NCBI GenBank assembly: GCA_049314555.1
Contig: JBMOEW010000042.1
Location: 1-24,034, forward strand
Direction: 5' to 3'
Length of the DNA: 24,034 bases
Origin: REEB509 sp049314555
GTDB lineage: Bacteria; Pseudomonadota; Alphaproteobacteria; Caulobacterales; Aquidulcibacteraceae
Below, piece after piece: positions 7,144 through 15,109 of this stretch. The notes under the pieces are model-generated. The model searched no databases, was not told where the DNA came from, and saw only the letters and a list, made by a program, of their open reading frames with translations. Each line of letters opens with the position of its first letter. Within the stretch, counting starts at the first letter, position 1. The position numbers and the translations under genes were made by a program.

Positions 7144-9306
7144 ATGGTTGCCATCGCGGCCCTCTTTATGAGCGCCATCGCCATCGCGCTTGTCGGCGCG
7201 TTCGCCACTCATGCGCGCCGGCTAGAAACCGAATTGCGCTTGGTGCGGGAGGAACTCGCCGCCCAGCGCGCCTATGGGCCACCCCCCTGGATGAGCCCCG
7301 CCCCAGATTGGCTTCGCCTGCGGGATGACGACGCCACCGCATCGGCCGCCGTCGCACCGACGCCGCGCGTTTCGGCCCTCGCGGAGACGGACAATACCCC
7401 CCAACGCCCCGCAAGCCGCACTTGGCCGTTGGACCCAGACCTGCGCCCCACAGCTCTGTTTCCCCGCCCCTTCATCGTGGAACAACCGCTGCCGGTGGAT
7501 GGTTCAACGCGCGAGGTCCAAGAGCCGTGGCAGCCCACGCCCCCGAGCGCACCGTCCATCCTTAAGACCCCGCCCGCGATCCCAAACGCGCCCCACCTGC
7601 ACCGGCAGTTGTGGCTGAAGGCTCTGGCAGCGGCCACGCTGATCGCTGGTCTTTGTGTCGGTGCCATCGCGCTGCCGGCCCTCAGCCACCCCCTGGTCTT
7701 GACGCTTCTAGCGATTGGGCTGCTGGCAACCCTAGCGGCGCGCCTTGAGGTCGAACCGCGGGGCCATTTTACCACCGTCGGTTTGATCACCAGCGCAAGC
7801 GCAACCATCGCCCTCGTCGTCTTGGCCTATGTTTACGGCCCCATGACGTGGTCAGGCCTCGGCCTGGCGCTGATCACCACCTGCGCAGCTGTTGTGGGTG
7901 CTAGCCGCGGCCGCCTTGAACCGATGCTGATTGGGGCCTGGCTTGCCACCTGCGCTGGCCTTTGGGTGTTGAGCGGCGAGCCCGCCGCCAGCATCTGGCT
8001 GACGCCCGCCGCTGCCATCTCCGGCGCGCTTTTCCTGGCCTTGGCCGCCGCACAGCCCCATCGCTTGAGCCCCAAAGGCGTGGTGCTGGCCAGCATCGCT
8101 GCCTGCGCGCCGTTGTTTTGTGTCTATCTCCTCAGCGGCGAGGGCCAGCCCCTGGCCAACGACCCCTTGGCGTCGGGGGCAGCGTTTGCCAGCGTCGCAG
8201 TGCTTTTGGGACTATTGATCGCCGCTGCAGGACGCGCCCAAGGCGAGCTGCACGCCATGGGGCTAAGTGCCTGGGTATTGTGCCTCGGCAGCCTGGTTGC
8301 AGCCATGGCCGCCGCCGCTTTGGCTGCACCAGCCATCGCCACCGGCCCGCTTTGGGGGGCGCTTGCCGCCGGCCTTGCCTGGCGCGTCCGCCAAGATCCA
8401 CACCCTGTGTTCGCCACCTTATCTGGTGCTGTAAGCTTGGCCGCCGCCATCACCGCCGCCATAACCCTGTATGATGCTGGCGCAAGCCTGACGGCGGGCC
8501 TGGCGGTCGCGGCCACGGCCTGGGTGCTGGCCGCAGCGAGCCGTTTCCCTGCCCCAAGACTGGGCGCGGTTCTTGAAGCTCCAGCCCTTGCGATGGCGGT
8601 TCTGGCCAGCATCGCCTTGATCACACCATCGGTTTTTGTGGGCGAAATCCCAAGCTTCACTGCCCTTGGGCTGCTGGCGATCACAGCGCTTACCGGGGGG
8701 CTTGCGCTGCGGTTTGGGGCACCCCGCGCCAACAGCGCGTTGCGCGAAATCTTTGCTTGGACGCTGATTACCCTCGCCATGGTGGCGCTGGCTCTGTCGC
8801 TGGGCTTTCCCCAAAACCCCTGGTGGGGCACGCGCCCAGAAAGCACGACCCCGTGGGCCCTGATTGCCACGGCGTTTGTTCCGGCTGCCCTGTTGGCCAT
8901 GCACGCTGGCCTCAGCCTAAGACGCGCAGATCACATCATGAGCGTTGCAATGGGCAGCCTCACCGGATTAACCGCCGCCGCGGGCATGGTCATGACCCTA
9001 CGGCTGGCCTTCCATGGCGGCACTTGGGGTCAAGGCCTTGCCCCCTTTGAGCTCTTTGCCAGCTCCGCAACGATCCTGGCAGCGGGCGGCCTGCTGTTGG
9101 CGTTCGGCTGGCGGCGCGCCCCACAAAGCGCTCTGCGCTGGGCCGGAACCACCTTGATCGCGCTGGCCTTCTTGAAGCTGATCGCCCTCGACATGGTGAT
9201 GGCACACTGGCTGCCAGCCAGCGTGGCAGCCGGTGTGTGCTTGGCGGGCCTCGCCGCGGCGATCTTCTACCGCGCGCCCCTGATCGCCTACCTGCGCCAG
9301 GGCTAA
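7144..9306 (+). CDS. DUF2339-type polytopic membrane protein
   Basis: This 720-residue protein starts with one membrane helix (about residues 3-22). A short charged coiled segment (RRLETELRLVREELAAQRA) and a proline-rich linker to about residue 150 follow. The remaining ~570 residues are almost continuous hydrophobic helices, roughly 18-20 segments. This layout (N-terminal anchor, coiled coil, Pro-rich spacer, many helices) is that of the DUF2339 family, whose function is not established. AGGA lies about 8 nt before the ATG. It ends 4 bp before the convergent acyl-CoA dehydrogenase stop. It appears to be a single-gene unit. Confidence 0.8.
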   Translation: MVAIAALFMSAIAIALVGAFATHARRLETELRLVREELAAQRAYGPPPWMSPAPDWLRLRDDDATASAAVAPTPRVSALAETDNTPQRPASRTWPLDPDLRPTALFPRPFIVEQPLPVDGSTREVQEPWQPTPPSAPSILKTPPAIPNAPHLHRQLWLKALAAATLIAGLCVGAIALPALSHPLVLTLLAIGLLATLAARLEVEPRGHFTTVGLITSASATIALVVLAYVYGPMTWSGLGLALITTCAAVVGASRGRLEPMLIGAWLATCAGLWVLSGEPAASIWLTPAAAISGALFLALAAAQPHRLSPKGVVLASIAACAPLFCVYLLSGEGQPLANDPLASGAAFASVAVLLGLLIAAAGRAQGELHAMGLSAWVLCLGSLVAAMAAAALAAPAIATGPLWGALAAGLAWRVRQDPHPVFATLSGAVSLAAAITAAITLYDAGASLTAGLAVAATAWVLAAASRFPAPRLGAVLEAPALAMAVLASIALITPSVFVGEIPSFTALGLLAITALTGGLALRFGAPRANSALREIFAWTLITLAMVALALSLGFPQNPWWGTRPESTTPWALIATAFVPAALLAMHAGLSLRRADHIMSVAMGSLTGLTAAAGMVMTLRLAFHGGTWGQGLAPFELFASSATILAAGGLLLAFGWRRAPQSALRWAGTTLIALAFLKLIALDMVMAHWLPASVAAGVCLAGLAAAIFYRAPLIAYLRQG

Positions 9307-9310
9307 CCCG

Positions 9311-10525
9311 TCAAAGCCCAAGCACCATCTTCGCCATGATGTTGCGCTGCACCTCGTTTGAGCCCGCATAGATCGAGGCCTTGCGGTAGTTGAAATACAC
9401 CGGCGCCACCGTCACCGCGTGCTCGGGTGCCGGCCAAGGCGTGTTATCCCGCGCATGCTCCAGCGGGCTTTGCACGAAAGCCATCGCGTGCGCCCCGACC
9501 GCCTCCAGCGTCAGCTCCGTGATCGCCTGCTGCACTTCAGTACCCGCGCATTTCAGCATCGAAGAACTGGCCCCGATCCGCGCCCCAGACGTCAGTGAAC
9601 TGAACAACTTCAGCTCCGTTGCATCCAACGCCTGGATTTGAATATCGAGGCTCGCAAGCTTCCTGCGGAAATCCGGATCGTCGATCAGGCGGGCCCCGTT
9701 CACCCCCTCCAGGGCAGCGATCTTGCGGGTTTTGGCCAGCATGCTTTTCAAACCGGGGCCATAGGCGTTTCCGCGCTCAAACTCCAACAGATACTTGGCG
9801 TAGGTCCAGCCTTTGCCCTCCTCCCCGATCCGATTGGCGATTGGGACGCGCACGTCTTCAAAGAACACTTGGTTGATTTCCTGCTGCCCATCGGCCGGCC
9901 CATCCAGCGTCGGCAGTGCCCGCACGGTGATGCCCGGTGAGCGCATGTCCACCAGCACAAAGCTGATCCCGTCCTGTGGCTTCTTTTCTTGGCTGGTGCG
10001 CACCAGACAGAAGATCCAATCGGCCCACTGCGCGTGGGTTGTCCAAATCTTGGAGCCATTCAACACATAGTCTTGACCGTCGCGAACGGCCTTCATTTGC
10101 AGCGACGCCAGATCAGACCCCGAGCCTGGCTCCGAATACCCCTGACACCACCAGATGTCGGACGCCAAAATCGCCGGCAGATGCTGGGCTTTCTGCTCGG
10201 GCGTGCCAAAGGCCATCAGCACCGGCGCCACCATTTTCAGCCCCATCGGCGACACCACCGGGCAGCCGGCCGCCGCCATCTCCATCGCAAAGATATAGCG
10301 CTGATTAGGCGTGAACCCGGCACCGCCGTATTCCGTAGGCCAGTCCGGCGCCACCCACCCGCGGGCATTGAGCTTCTTTTGCCATTTCACCTGGCCCGCT
10401 TTGTCCAGATAGCCGTTTTTGGAAAACGCCATCCGCCGCCGCAGGTCGTCGTCAAACGCCTCGCCGATCCAGGCGCGCACCGTGTCACGAAACGCGAGAT
10501 CGTCCGCACTGAACGACAGATCCAT
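9311..10525 (-). CDS. Acyl-CoA dehydrogenase (FadE-type), IVD-like catalytic base
   Basis: This 404-residue FAD enzyme would catalyse alpha,beta-dehydrogenation of an acyl-CoA. Family blocks are WWCQGYSEPGSGSDLASL, NGSKIWTTHAQWADWIFCLV and the C-terminal YAGSNEVQRNIMAKMVLGL. The usual Glu of the MCAD YEGT motif is replaced by Ala (A387). A Glu at 250 (in EFERGNAYG) sits where isovaleryl- and long-chain-type enzymes carry their base. The ATG at 10525 is chosen because AGGAG lies 6 nt upstream; an upstream TTG would add 16 unlikely residues. It is the last gene of the ABM-ABM-dehydrogenase operon and a paralogue of the 19057 gene. The substrate cannot be read from sequence. Confidence 0.92.
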   Translation of the reverse strand: MDLSFSADDLAFRDTVRAWIGEAFDDDLRRRMAFSKNGYLDKAGQVKWQKKLNARGWVAPDWPTEYGGAGFTPNQRYIFAMEMAAAGCPVVSPMGLKMVAPVLMAFGTPEQKAQHLPAILASDIWWCQGYSEPGSGSDLASLQMKAVRDGQDYVLNGSKIWTTHAQWADWIFCLVRTSQEKKPQDGISFVLVDMRSPGITVRALPTLDGPADGQQEINQVFFEDVRVPIANRIGEEGKGWTYAKYLLEFERGNAYGPGLKSMLAKTRKIAALEGVNGARLIDDPDFRRKLASLDIQIQALDATELKLFSSLTSGARIGASSSMLKCAGTEVQQAITELTLEAVGAHAMAFVQSPLEHARDNTPWPAPEHAVTVAPVYFNYRKASIYAGSNEVQRNIMAKMVLGL

Positions 10526-10573
10526 CTTGTTCTCCTGGCGATTGCCGATAAGCGGTGCGCTACGATGCGCCAA

Positions 10574-10909
10574 TCAGACCAGCGCTGTAAAGATTTCCAG
10601 CACTGGAGTGCCATCCCAAAAGTGCGCGAAGTGCGGCAAAGCGGCTTTCATGTGCGCAGTATCGGCGTGGGCTTCAAAGTCAGCCCAGGCGCGAAAGCGT
10701 TGGAAGATCACATAGTCGCAGTCGCCGCCGATCGCGCGCTGCGGCGAATACAACAAACAGCCAGGTTCCAGGCGGGCCACATCCGCCGCAAACCCAAGCA
10801 CAAAGTGCTCAAACGCCTCTTGCCGCCCCTGCTCAATCTTCAATCGGGCAAGCACACCAACAGCACCGGTAGGCACATCGCCTGGCGCCGGTGGCGTGCC
10901 AAATGCCAT
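10574..10909 (-). CDS. ABM-domain putative monooxygenase (second of pair)
   Basis: This 111-residue protein belongs to the antibiotic biosynthesis monooxygenase (ABM/YgiN-like) ferredoxin-fold group: VGVLARLKIEQGRQEAFEHFV, EPGCLLYSPQ, YVIFQRFRAWADFEAHADTAHM. Such proteins are small dimers that oxidise quinols or aromatic compounds, or have unassigned roles. The ATG overlaps the preceding gene's stop by one base (TAATG, 10909), so the pair is translationally coupled. It lies 48 bp upstream of the acyl-CoA dehydrogenase start. Function within the operon is unknown; auxiliary handling of a quinol or aromatic intermediate is possible. Confidence 0.85.
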   Translation of the reverse strand: MAFGTPPAPGDVPTGAVGVLARLKIEQGRQEAFEHFVLGFAADVARLEPGCLLYSPQRAIGGDCDYVIFQRFRAWADFEAHADTAHMKAALPHFAHFWDGTPVLEIFTALV

Positions 10910-11199
10910 TACACCACCACCTCATAGCGTTTCACGATGGGCCGCCCCGCCAAACACGGCCCCATCGCCTGGGCGGCTGCACGAAACTGCTCACCTTTGC
11001 CATGCGCCGCCAAAGCCTCGTCCGAAGCGTAAAGCTCCATCACCACATAGGTGAGCTCTGGGTCTTGGGTCTTTACCAGCGTGTACAACGAACAGCCCGG
11101 TTCCTCCGACCGCACAGCGGCAGCCAGGCCCGCAAAAGCCGCTTCCAGATCCGCGCCCATCCCAGGCTTCACAGGCAAAGTGGCGATCAGTCCAATCAC
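10909..11199 (-). CDS. ABM-domain putative monooxygenase (first of pair)
   Basis: This 96-residue ABM-fold protein has VIGLIATLPVKPGMGADLEAAF, EPGCSLYTLVKTQDPELTYVVMELYASDEALAAH and a C-terminal strand IVKRYEVVV. The GTG at 11199 is taken as the start because GGAGGT lies 5-6 nt upstream and the resulting length is typical. A longer in-frame reading to 11307 adds residues without family resemblance. It heads a three-gene unit with a second, diverged ABM gene and an acyl-CoA dehydrogenase. The two ABM proteins are clearly different and could form a heterodimer, though nothing in the sequence proves this. Confidence 0.84.
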   Translation of the reverse strand: MIGLIATLPVKPGMGADLEAAFAGLAAAVRSEEPGCSLYTLVKTQDPELTYVVMELYASDEALAAHGKGEQFRAAAQAMGPCLAGRPIVKRYEVVV

Positions 11200-11211
11200 G
11201 CAGACCTCCAA

Positions 11212-11248
11212 GGGACCGTCGGGGTCCCGAGCGGTCTCACAAATGAGA
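11212..11248 (-). promoter_or_regulatory. Two inverted repeats in the leader of the ABM operon
   Basis: Between the lipoprotein gene and the first ABM start lie two palindromes. GGGACC (11212-11217) pairs with GGTCCC (11223-11228), directly before the Shine-Dalgarno. TCTCA-CAAA-TGAGA lies at 11235-11248. The first could be an mRNA hairpin affecting translation; the second has the size of a small repressor operator. A weak promoter, TTGCGG-16-TATTGT, lies further upstream on the same strand. All assignments are tentative. Confidence 0.35.
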
Positions 11249-11325
11249 ATCCGCCAGTTCAGCGAACGCCCAAGTCTAGACAATAGATCGACACACCCCT
11301 GCCGCAACCGCCAGACACAGTTGCC

Positions 11326-11847
11326 TTAACTGCCGCGTTGGACACACGCATTGGCCACAGCGACAATTTCGCCCGCAGCCCCCTCAGCCCAGACGTGCAC
11401 TTTAGTGGTGGTCAACACCTGCACCTCTTGTCCTTGGAACAACTGGCTCACCGCCGGTGCCCGCGGGTCCAGCGCAAAAGAAAGCCCCGCCCGCCCCGCC
11501 GGTGAAGCAGGGCTCGCGACGGTCACAGCCACCACGTTTTGACCAAGCCGTACGCTGGCGTTCTGCGGTCCCGCCGCAAGCTCGGTAAAGGTCCAGTCCC
11601 GCACCACCAGCGGCCCGCTCGGGCCCTCGCAATTCAGCTCGACCAGCAACGCCCCCTGGGACGAGCGCAACACCGCGCTGGCAATGCCGCTCGGCGCATC
11701 GAAGTTAAACAGCCAGGCCCCTTCGCTGCGCTGCACCGGTGGCGGCGGCGGCCCCGGCGGCACCTCTGGCGCGGATGCACAGGACGCCAAAACCAAAGCG
11801 CAAACCAAAGCGCCGCAAAAACTTGCCCGTGTCATCGTCATCCTCAC
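11326..11847 (-). CDS. Small hypothetical lipoprotein
   Basis: This protein of about 173 residues has a clear lipoprotein signal peptide (lipobox LASC, Cys23) followed by a Pro-rich stretch (PEVPPGPPPPPVQ). A compact, probably beta-rich domain of about 130 residues follows, with Cys at NCEGP and a second Cys near the C-terminus (NACVQRGS) that could form a disulfide. I do not recognise the family. The start may be GTG 11847, ATG 11841 or ATG 11835. It lies 27 bp downstream of the crotonase gene on the same strand, so the two may be co-transcribed, though a functional link is not obvious. Confidence 0.75.
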   Translation of the reverse strand: MRMTMTRASFCGALVCALVLASCASAPEVPPGPPPPPVQRSEGAWLFNFDAPSGIASAVLRSSQGALLVELNCEGPSGPLVVRDWTFTELAAGPQNASVRLGQNVVAVTVASPASPAGRAGLSFALDPRAPAVSQLFQGQEVQVLTTTKVHVWAEGAAGEIVAVANACVQRGS

Positions 11848-11874
11848 ACCCCTACCGTTCGTTGCAGCGCCACT

Positions 11875-12675
11875 TCAGTCACCTGTGAATTTGGGCGCAC
11901 GCTTTTCCAAGATCGCAGCCACGCCCTCTTCATGATCTGCCGTGTGATGCATCAAGGCCTGCGCCGCTGCCGACAATTCAAGCACGGCATCGTAGGTCGC
12001 CGTCTGGCCCTGCCGCAGCAACAGCTTCGCCATCCGCAACGCCTGCGGCGGCTGCTGGGCGATTTTGCTGGCCAGCGCCTGCGCCTCCGCCATCAACTGA
12101 TCCCCCGCCACCACGCGAGACACAAGCCCCCAGCTCAGCGCGGTTGGCGCATCAACAACATCGCCGGTGAATAGCAGCTCCGCTGCGCGGCTCATACCAA
12201 TCGTGCGCGGCATCAGCCAGGCCCCGCCATCGCCAGGGATCAACCCAAGCTTCAAGAACGTCACGCCGAACTTGGCGGTCTCTGAGGCAATGCGGATATC
12301 GGCAAAGCACGCCACATCGCACCCAAGCCCGATCGCTGGCCCATTGACCGCCGCAATCAACGGCGTTTCCAACCCATAAAGACTGCGCGCGATCCGATGG
12401 ATATTGCCCCGATACCCTTGGCGCACTTCAATCGGGCTGCCCGCAAACGCCCCCTCCCGCGCCTGCATCGCCTTGACATTTCCACCCGCAGAAAACGCCC
12501 GCCCAGCACCTGTCAGAATGGCGCAACGGATCGAGCGGTCCGCGTTGATCTCATCACAGGCGGCCTCAAATGCCGCCCCATCCCCCGGCTCGCCCAAAGC
12601 GTTCAGTGACTCCGGCCGGTTGATGGTCAACACGGCGATGGTGTCCACGCGGTCCAATGTCAAAAACGAGCTCAT
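11875..12675 (-). CDS. Crotonase-superfamily protein (enoyl-CoA hydratase/isomerase-like)
   Basis: This 266-residue acyl-CoA-binding protein has both oxyanion-hole segments: AFSAGGN (60-66) and NGPAIGLGCD (111-120). Where rat mitochondrial enoyl-CoA hydratase has Glu144 and Glu164, this protein has Asp120 and a non-acidic Phe140. Asp149, in IPGDGG, is a likely alternative acid. It may therefore be an isomerase or other crotonase activity rather than a classic hydratase. The ATG at 12675 is chosen because GGAG lies 8 nt upstream; the ATG at 12693 is possible. It is upstream of the lipoprotein and the ABM/dehydrogenase operon and suggests beta-oxidation-like catabolism. Confidence 0.9.
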   Translation of the reverse strand: MSSFLTLDRVDTIAVLTINRPESLNALGEPGDGAAFEAACDEINADRSIRCAILTGAGRAFSAGGNVKAMQAREGAFAGSPIEVRQGYRGNIHRIARSLYGLETPLIAAVNGPAIGLGCDVACFADIRIASETAKFGVTFLKLGLIPGDGGAWLMPRTIGMSRAAELLFTGDVVDAPTALSWGLVSRVVAGDQLMAEAQALASKIAQQPPQALRMAKLLLRQGQTATYDAVLELSAAAQALMHHTADHEEGVAAILEKRAPKFTGD

Positions 12676-12806
12676 AATCCACTCCGCGGTCATAAAAAAA
12701 CGTCAGCTCAATTCTTCGCTCACCAAGTCGAGCGCAATCAGTGGGAGAATTTTATGGGCACACACCCCAAAGTCACTTGCCAAACACCTATCAGGGAAGA
12801 TCCAAA

Positions 12807-13554
12807 ATGCTGAAGTGGTACTTGAAGGATGCCCTAGTCGCGAGAAAGATTCAGATTGATTTTGGCGTCATCGTCACAGGTGTTGCCACGCGAACTGGCT
12901 ATGCCGCCCTCACGATGGAACGTCTTCAAGATTCCGTGACCGAGTAACGCGCCACCGCCCGCACCAATGTCGAAATGGGTGCCGCAGAGAACGCGGCGCT
13001 TCACATGCGGATCGAAACCCGCGACATTCAGATCGCCCGGTCTCAAGATGATGTCGCTGCGGTGGCAAACGCGCGCGCCGAACTTTCCTCCCACCTCGAT
13101 CATGCCCTCGAACAGATCGAAAAAGCCACCGATATTGCCCCCAACGATAGCTGTCGTCAGGCGTTTTTGTCAGCCCCTGCGCTACTGCGCGAATATGCAG
13201 CCCTCGCCGAAAACGCCGATACCCCAGACGAAATCGCCCGACGCGGTACCATCGCCGATCAGCTGATGGACAAGTTTGCCCGTACACATGGCGAGACCCA
13301 ACAGCGCCAAGACGCCATTGGTCCGCAGATGAGCGCACAGATGCAAGCCCCCCCCCCTTGCTAATGCCCTTGCCCTACTGGCGTTACTGGTGGGTGCGGG
13401 CGCAGCGATGTTGCGAGCCAAACTTATTGCCACCCCGATGCGCAAAATGACAGACAGCATGGCAACCCTGGCCGGCGGCCAACTGGATATCACTGTTGAA
13501 GGCATAGAGCGCGGCGAAGTGCGCAAATTCATCGACCAGATCCGCGCCGCTTAA
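12807..13554 (+). pseudogene. Broken methyl-accepting chemotaxis protein (HAMP type, signalling domain deleted)
   Basis: A good start (AGGGAAG, 7 nt, ATG at 12807) opens a chemoreceptor N-terminus: cytoplasmic MLKWYLKDALVARK, then a hydrophobic segment. An in-frame TAA interrupts it at 12945-12947. The same frame continues as a helical ligand-binding region (about 12948-13340). A run of ten C (13348-13357) then shifts the frame; the next frame gives the second membrane helix NALALLALLVGAGAAML and the start of a HAMP domain (PMRKMTDSMATLAGGQLDITV). At ERG the HAMP is joined directly to the last 13 residues of a receptor (EVRKFIDQIRAA-stop), so the whole methylation/signalling hairpin is missing. 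Three independent lesions mark it as non-functional. Confidence 0.85.
13348..13357 (+). repeat. Poly-C tract (10 C) at a frameshift
   Basis: Ten consecutive C residues sit exactly where the reading frame of the broken chemoreceptor changes from that of the ligand-binding region to that of the second membrane helix. Slippage in this tract is the likely cause of the shift. A tract length differing by one or two bases would restore the local frame but not the upstream nonsense codon or the missing signalling domain. Confidence 0.8.
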
Positions 13555-13555
13555 G
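13509..13555. repeat. 47-bp direct repeat, copy 1 (chemoreceptor tail / ogt junction)
   Basis: By hand alignment, 13509-13555 matches 15063-15109 at 46 of 47 positions (mismatch A13518 versus G15072). It encodes the receptor C-terminus RGEVRKFIDQIRAA and the shared TTAA, which serves as stop for the receptor on plus and for ogt on minus. Homology continues at about 73% to 13640. Confidence 0.9.
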
Positions 13556-13640
13556 CAGCAACAAGCGCCAGTTCGCCAGTCTCGAGCGCAAGCAAGGCAC
13601 GCTTGCGTTCAAGTCCCCCAACAAACCCGGTCAGGGCGCT
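13551..13640 (-). pseudogene. Remnant 3' end of an ogt-like gene
   Basis: On the minus strand the 29 codons before the TAA at 13553-13551 encode SALTGFVGGLERKRALL and onward to ETGELALVAA. This matches the C-terminus of the intact ogt product at 21 of 29 positions. Upstream of this tail (beyond 13640) similarity stops; the active-site PCHRV segment is absent. Its placement, convergent with the receptor tail and sharing the TTAA, is the same as for the intact copy at 15105. It is a fragment, not a functional gene. Confidence 0.75.
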
Positions 13641-13761
13641 AAGCGGGCGTGTCATACGAGCGATAGTTTACACATTGCTCACCTCTTCGCCCGCATGTTT
13701 GAGAACCGTTGCGGACATTGATGCGGTCCACTGCACCCGGTGATAGCTATCGGAGGGAAGG

Positions 13762-15108
13762 ATGACGGCTCTAAGCGAGCGGATTCGGTTTCACGGCATA
13801 ACCGAGGCAGAGCGTGCGGCCCTGCGAGAGATCAAGCCCCTGCTGCGCGCAGCGATTCCCGGGCTTCTCGAAGAGTTTTACACCCACATACAGCGATGGC
13901 CCCATGTATCGGCGGTCTTTGCCTCCACCACGCTGAACCACGTGAAAGAAAAGCAGCTCGAACATTGGATGACTATCGCGGAAGGCGAATTCGGGGCCCG
14001 CTATGAGGCATCCGTGCGCAAGATCTGGGGCATCCACTCTCGACTAGGCCTAGAGCCGACCTGGTTCGTGGGCGGCTACTCGGTCCTCTCTGCCGGCATT
14101 TCCAAGGCGATTTCCGAGGCGATCGGCAAGCCGGGCCCGTTGGGGCTCGCCTCGAAAAACGCACACAAACTTCCAGTATACATGTCGGCGATTATGCGCA
14201 GCGTGATGCTAGATCTGGACATCGCGGTGGAAGTCTACATGCAAACGGCGGAAGCTTCTAAGCGGCAGGCCCTGGCCTCGTTGGCCGCCGATTTCGAGAC
14301 CAGCGTAATGCAGGTGGTGGATGCGGTAGCGGCCGCCAGCACAGAGCTGGAGGCAAGCTCTGAAAGCCTGTCGCGCACCGCCAAGGAAGCATCCCATCGC
14401 TCCGACATGGTGGCGCGTGCGGCCGATATCTCCGCCGCCAACGTGCAAACTGTGGCGTCTGCGTCTGAGGAAATGGCCGCCTCTGCCAGCGAGATCGCTA
14501 GCCAAGTGTCGCAAGCTAACGACGTTTCCCGGCAGGCCGATCAAAAAGCCCGCGACGCCGATCAAACCGTCCGTGAACTGCGCACCGCCGCGATGCGGAT
14601 CGGCGAAGTGGTGGGCCTGATCACCGAGATCGCGAGCCAAACCAACTTGCTGGCGCTCAATGCCACGATCGAGGCCGCCCGCGCAGGCGAGGCTGGCCGC
14701 GGCTTCGCCGTGGTCGCTGCTGAAGTGAAACGCTTGGCCGAACAGACCGCCAAAGCTACCGACGAGATCGCAACTCAAGTCTCCGGCATCCAGGCCGCCA
14801 CCGATGGCGCGGTCAATGCGCTCGGCGCGATCAGCTCCACCATCACCGAGATCAATCACATCTCGGTGGCGATCAGCGAAAGCGTCGAAGAGCAAACCGC
14901 CGCTGTCCGCGAGATCAGCCGCAACACCGCCGAAGTGGCCGAAGGCACCAAAGACGTCACCGCTGCCATCGGCGGCGTGCGTCAAGGGGCCGCCGAAACC
15001 GGCGCCGCCGCCGAACAATCGCTAGGTGCCGCAAAAGAACTCGGCGTCCAGGCCAATAGCCTGCGCGGCGAGGTGCGCAAATTCATCGACCAGATCCGCG
15101 CCGCTTAA
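13762..15108 (+). CDS. Globin-coupled chemoreceptor (HemAT-like soluble MCP)
   Basis: This 448-residue cytoplasmic receptor has no membrane helices. Residues ~1-165 form a protoglobin-type sensor domain with the proximal heme ligand His92 in KIWGIHSRLGLEPTWFVGGY, so it is expected to bind heme and sense oxygen or another gas. Residues ~175-448 are a methyl-accepting coiled coil with the conserved tip ITEIASQTNLLALNATIEAA (about 284-303) that contacts CheA/CheW. No C-terminal CheR/CheB pentapeptide is seen; the protein ends KFIDQIRAA. GGAGG lies 5 nt before the ATG. It lies just downstream of a broken receptor with the same tail, and its TAA overlaps the ogt stop (TTAA). Confidence 0.92.
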   Translation: MTALSERIRFHGITEAERAALREIKPLLRAAIPGLLEEFYTHIQRWPHVSAVFASTTLNHVKEKQLEHWMTIAEGEFGARYEASVRKIWGIHSRLGLEPTWFVGGYSVLSAGISKAISEAIGKPGPLGLASKNAHKLPVYMSAIMRSVMLDLDIAVEVYMQTAEASKRQALASLAADFETSVMQVVDAVAAASTELEASSESLSRTAKEASHRSDMVARAADISAANVQTVASASEEMAASASEIASQVSQANDVSRQADQKARDADQTVRELRTAAMRIGEVVGLITEIASQTNLLALNATIEAARAGEAGRGFAVVAAEVKRLAEQTAKATDEIATQVSGIQAATDGAVNALGAISSTITEINHISVAISESVEEQTAAVREISRNTAEVAEGTKDVTAAIGGVRQGAAETGAAAEQSLGAAKELGVQANSLRGEVRKFIDQIRAA

Positions 15109-15109
15109 G
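15063..15109. repeat. 47-bp direct repeat, copy 2
   Basis: This is the 3' end of the intact globin-coupled receptor plus the shared TTAA with ogt. It matches 13509-13555 at 46 of 47 positions. The lower-identity homology that follows (15110-15194) lies within the 3' end of ogt. Confidence 0.9.

Noticed and set aside
12741..12947. Separate 68-residue gene starting at 12741
   Set aside because: The ATG at 12807 has a proper ribosome-binding site and begins a chemoreceptor N-terminus; the frame's end is the nonsense codon of that pseudogene.
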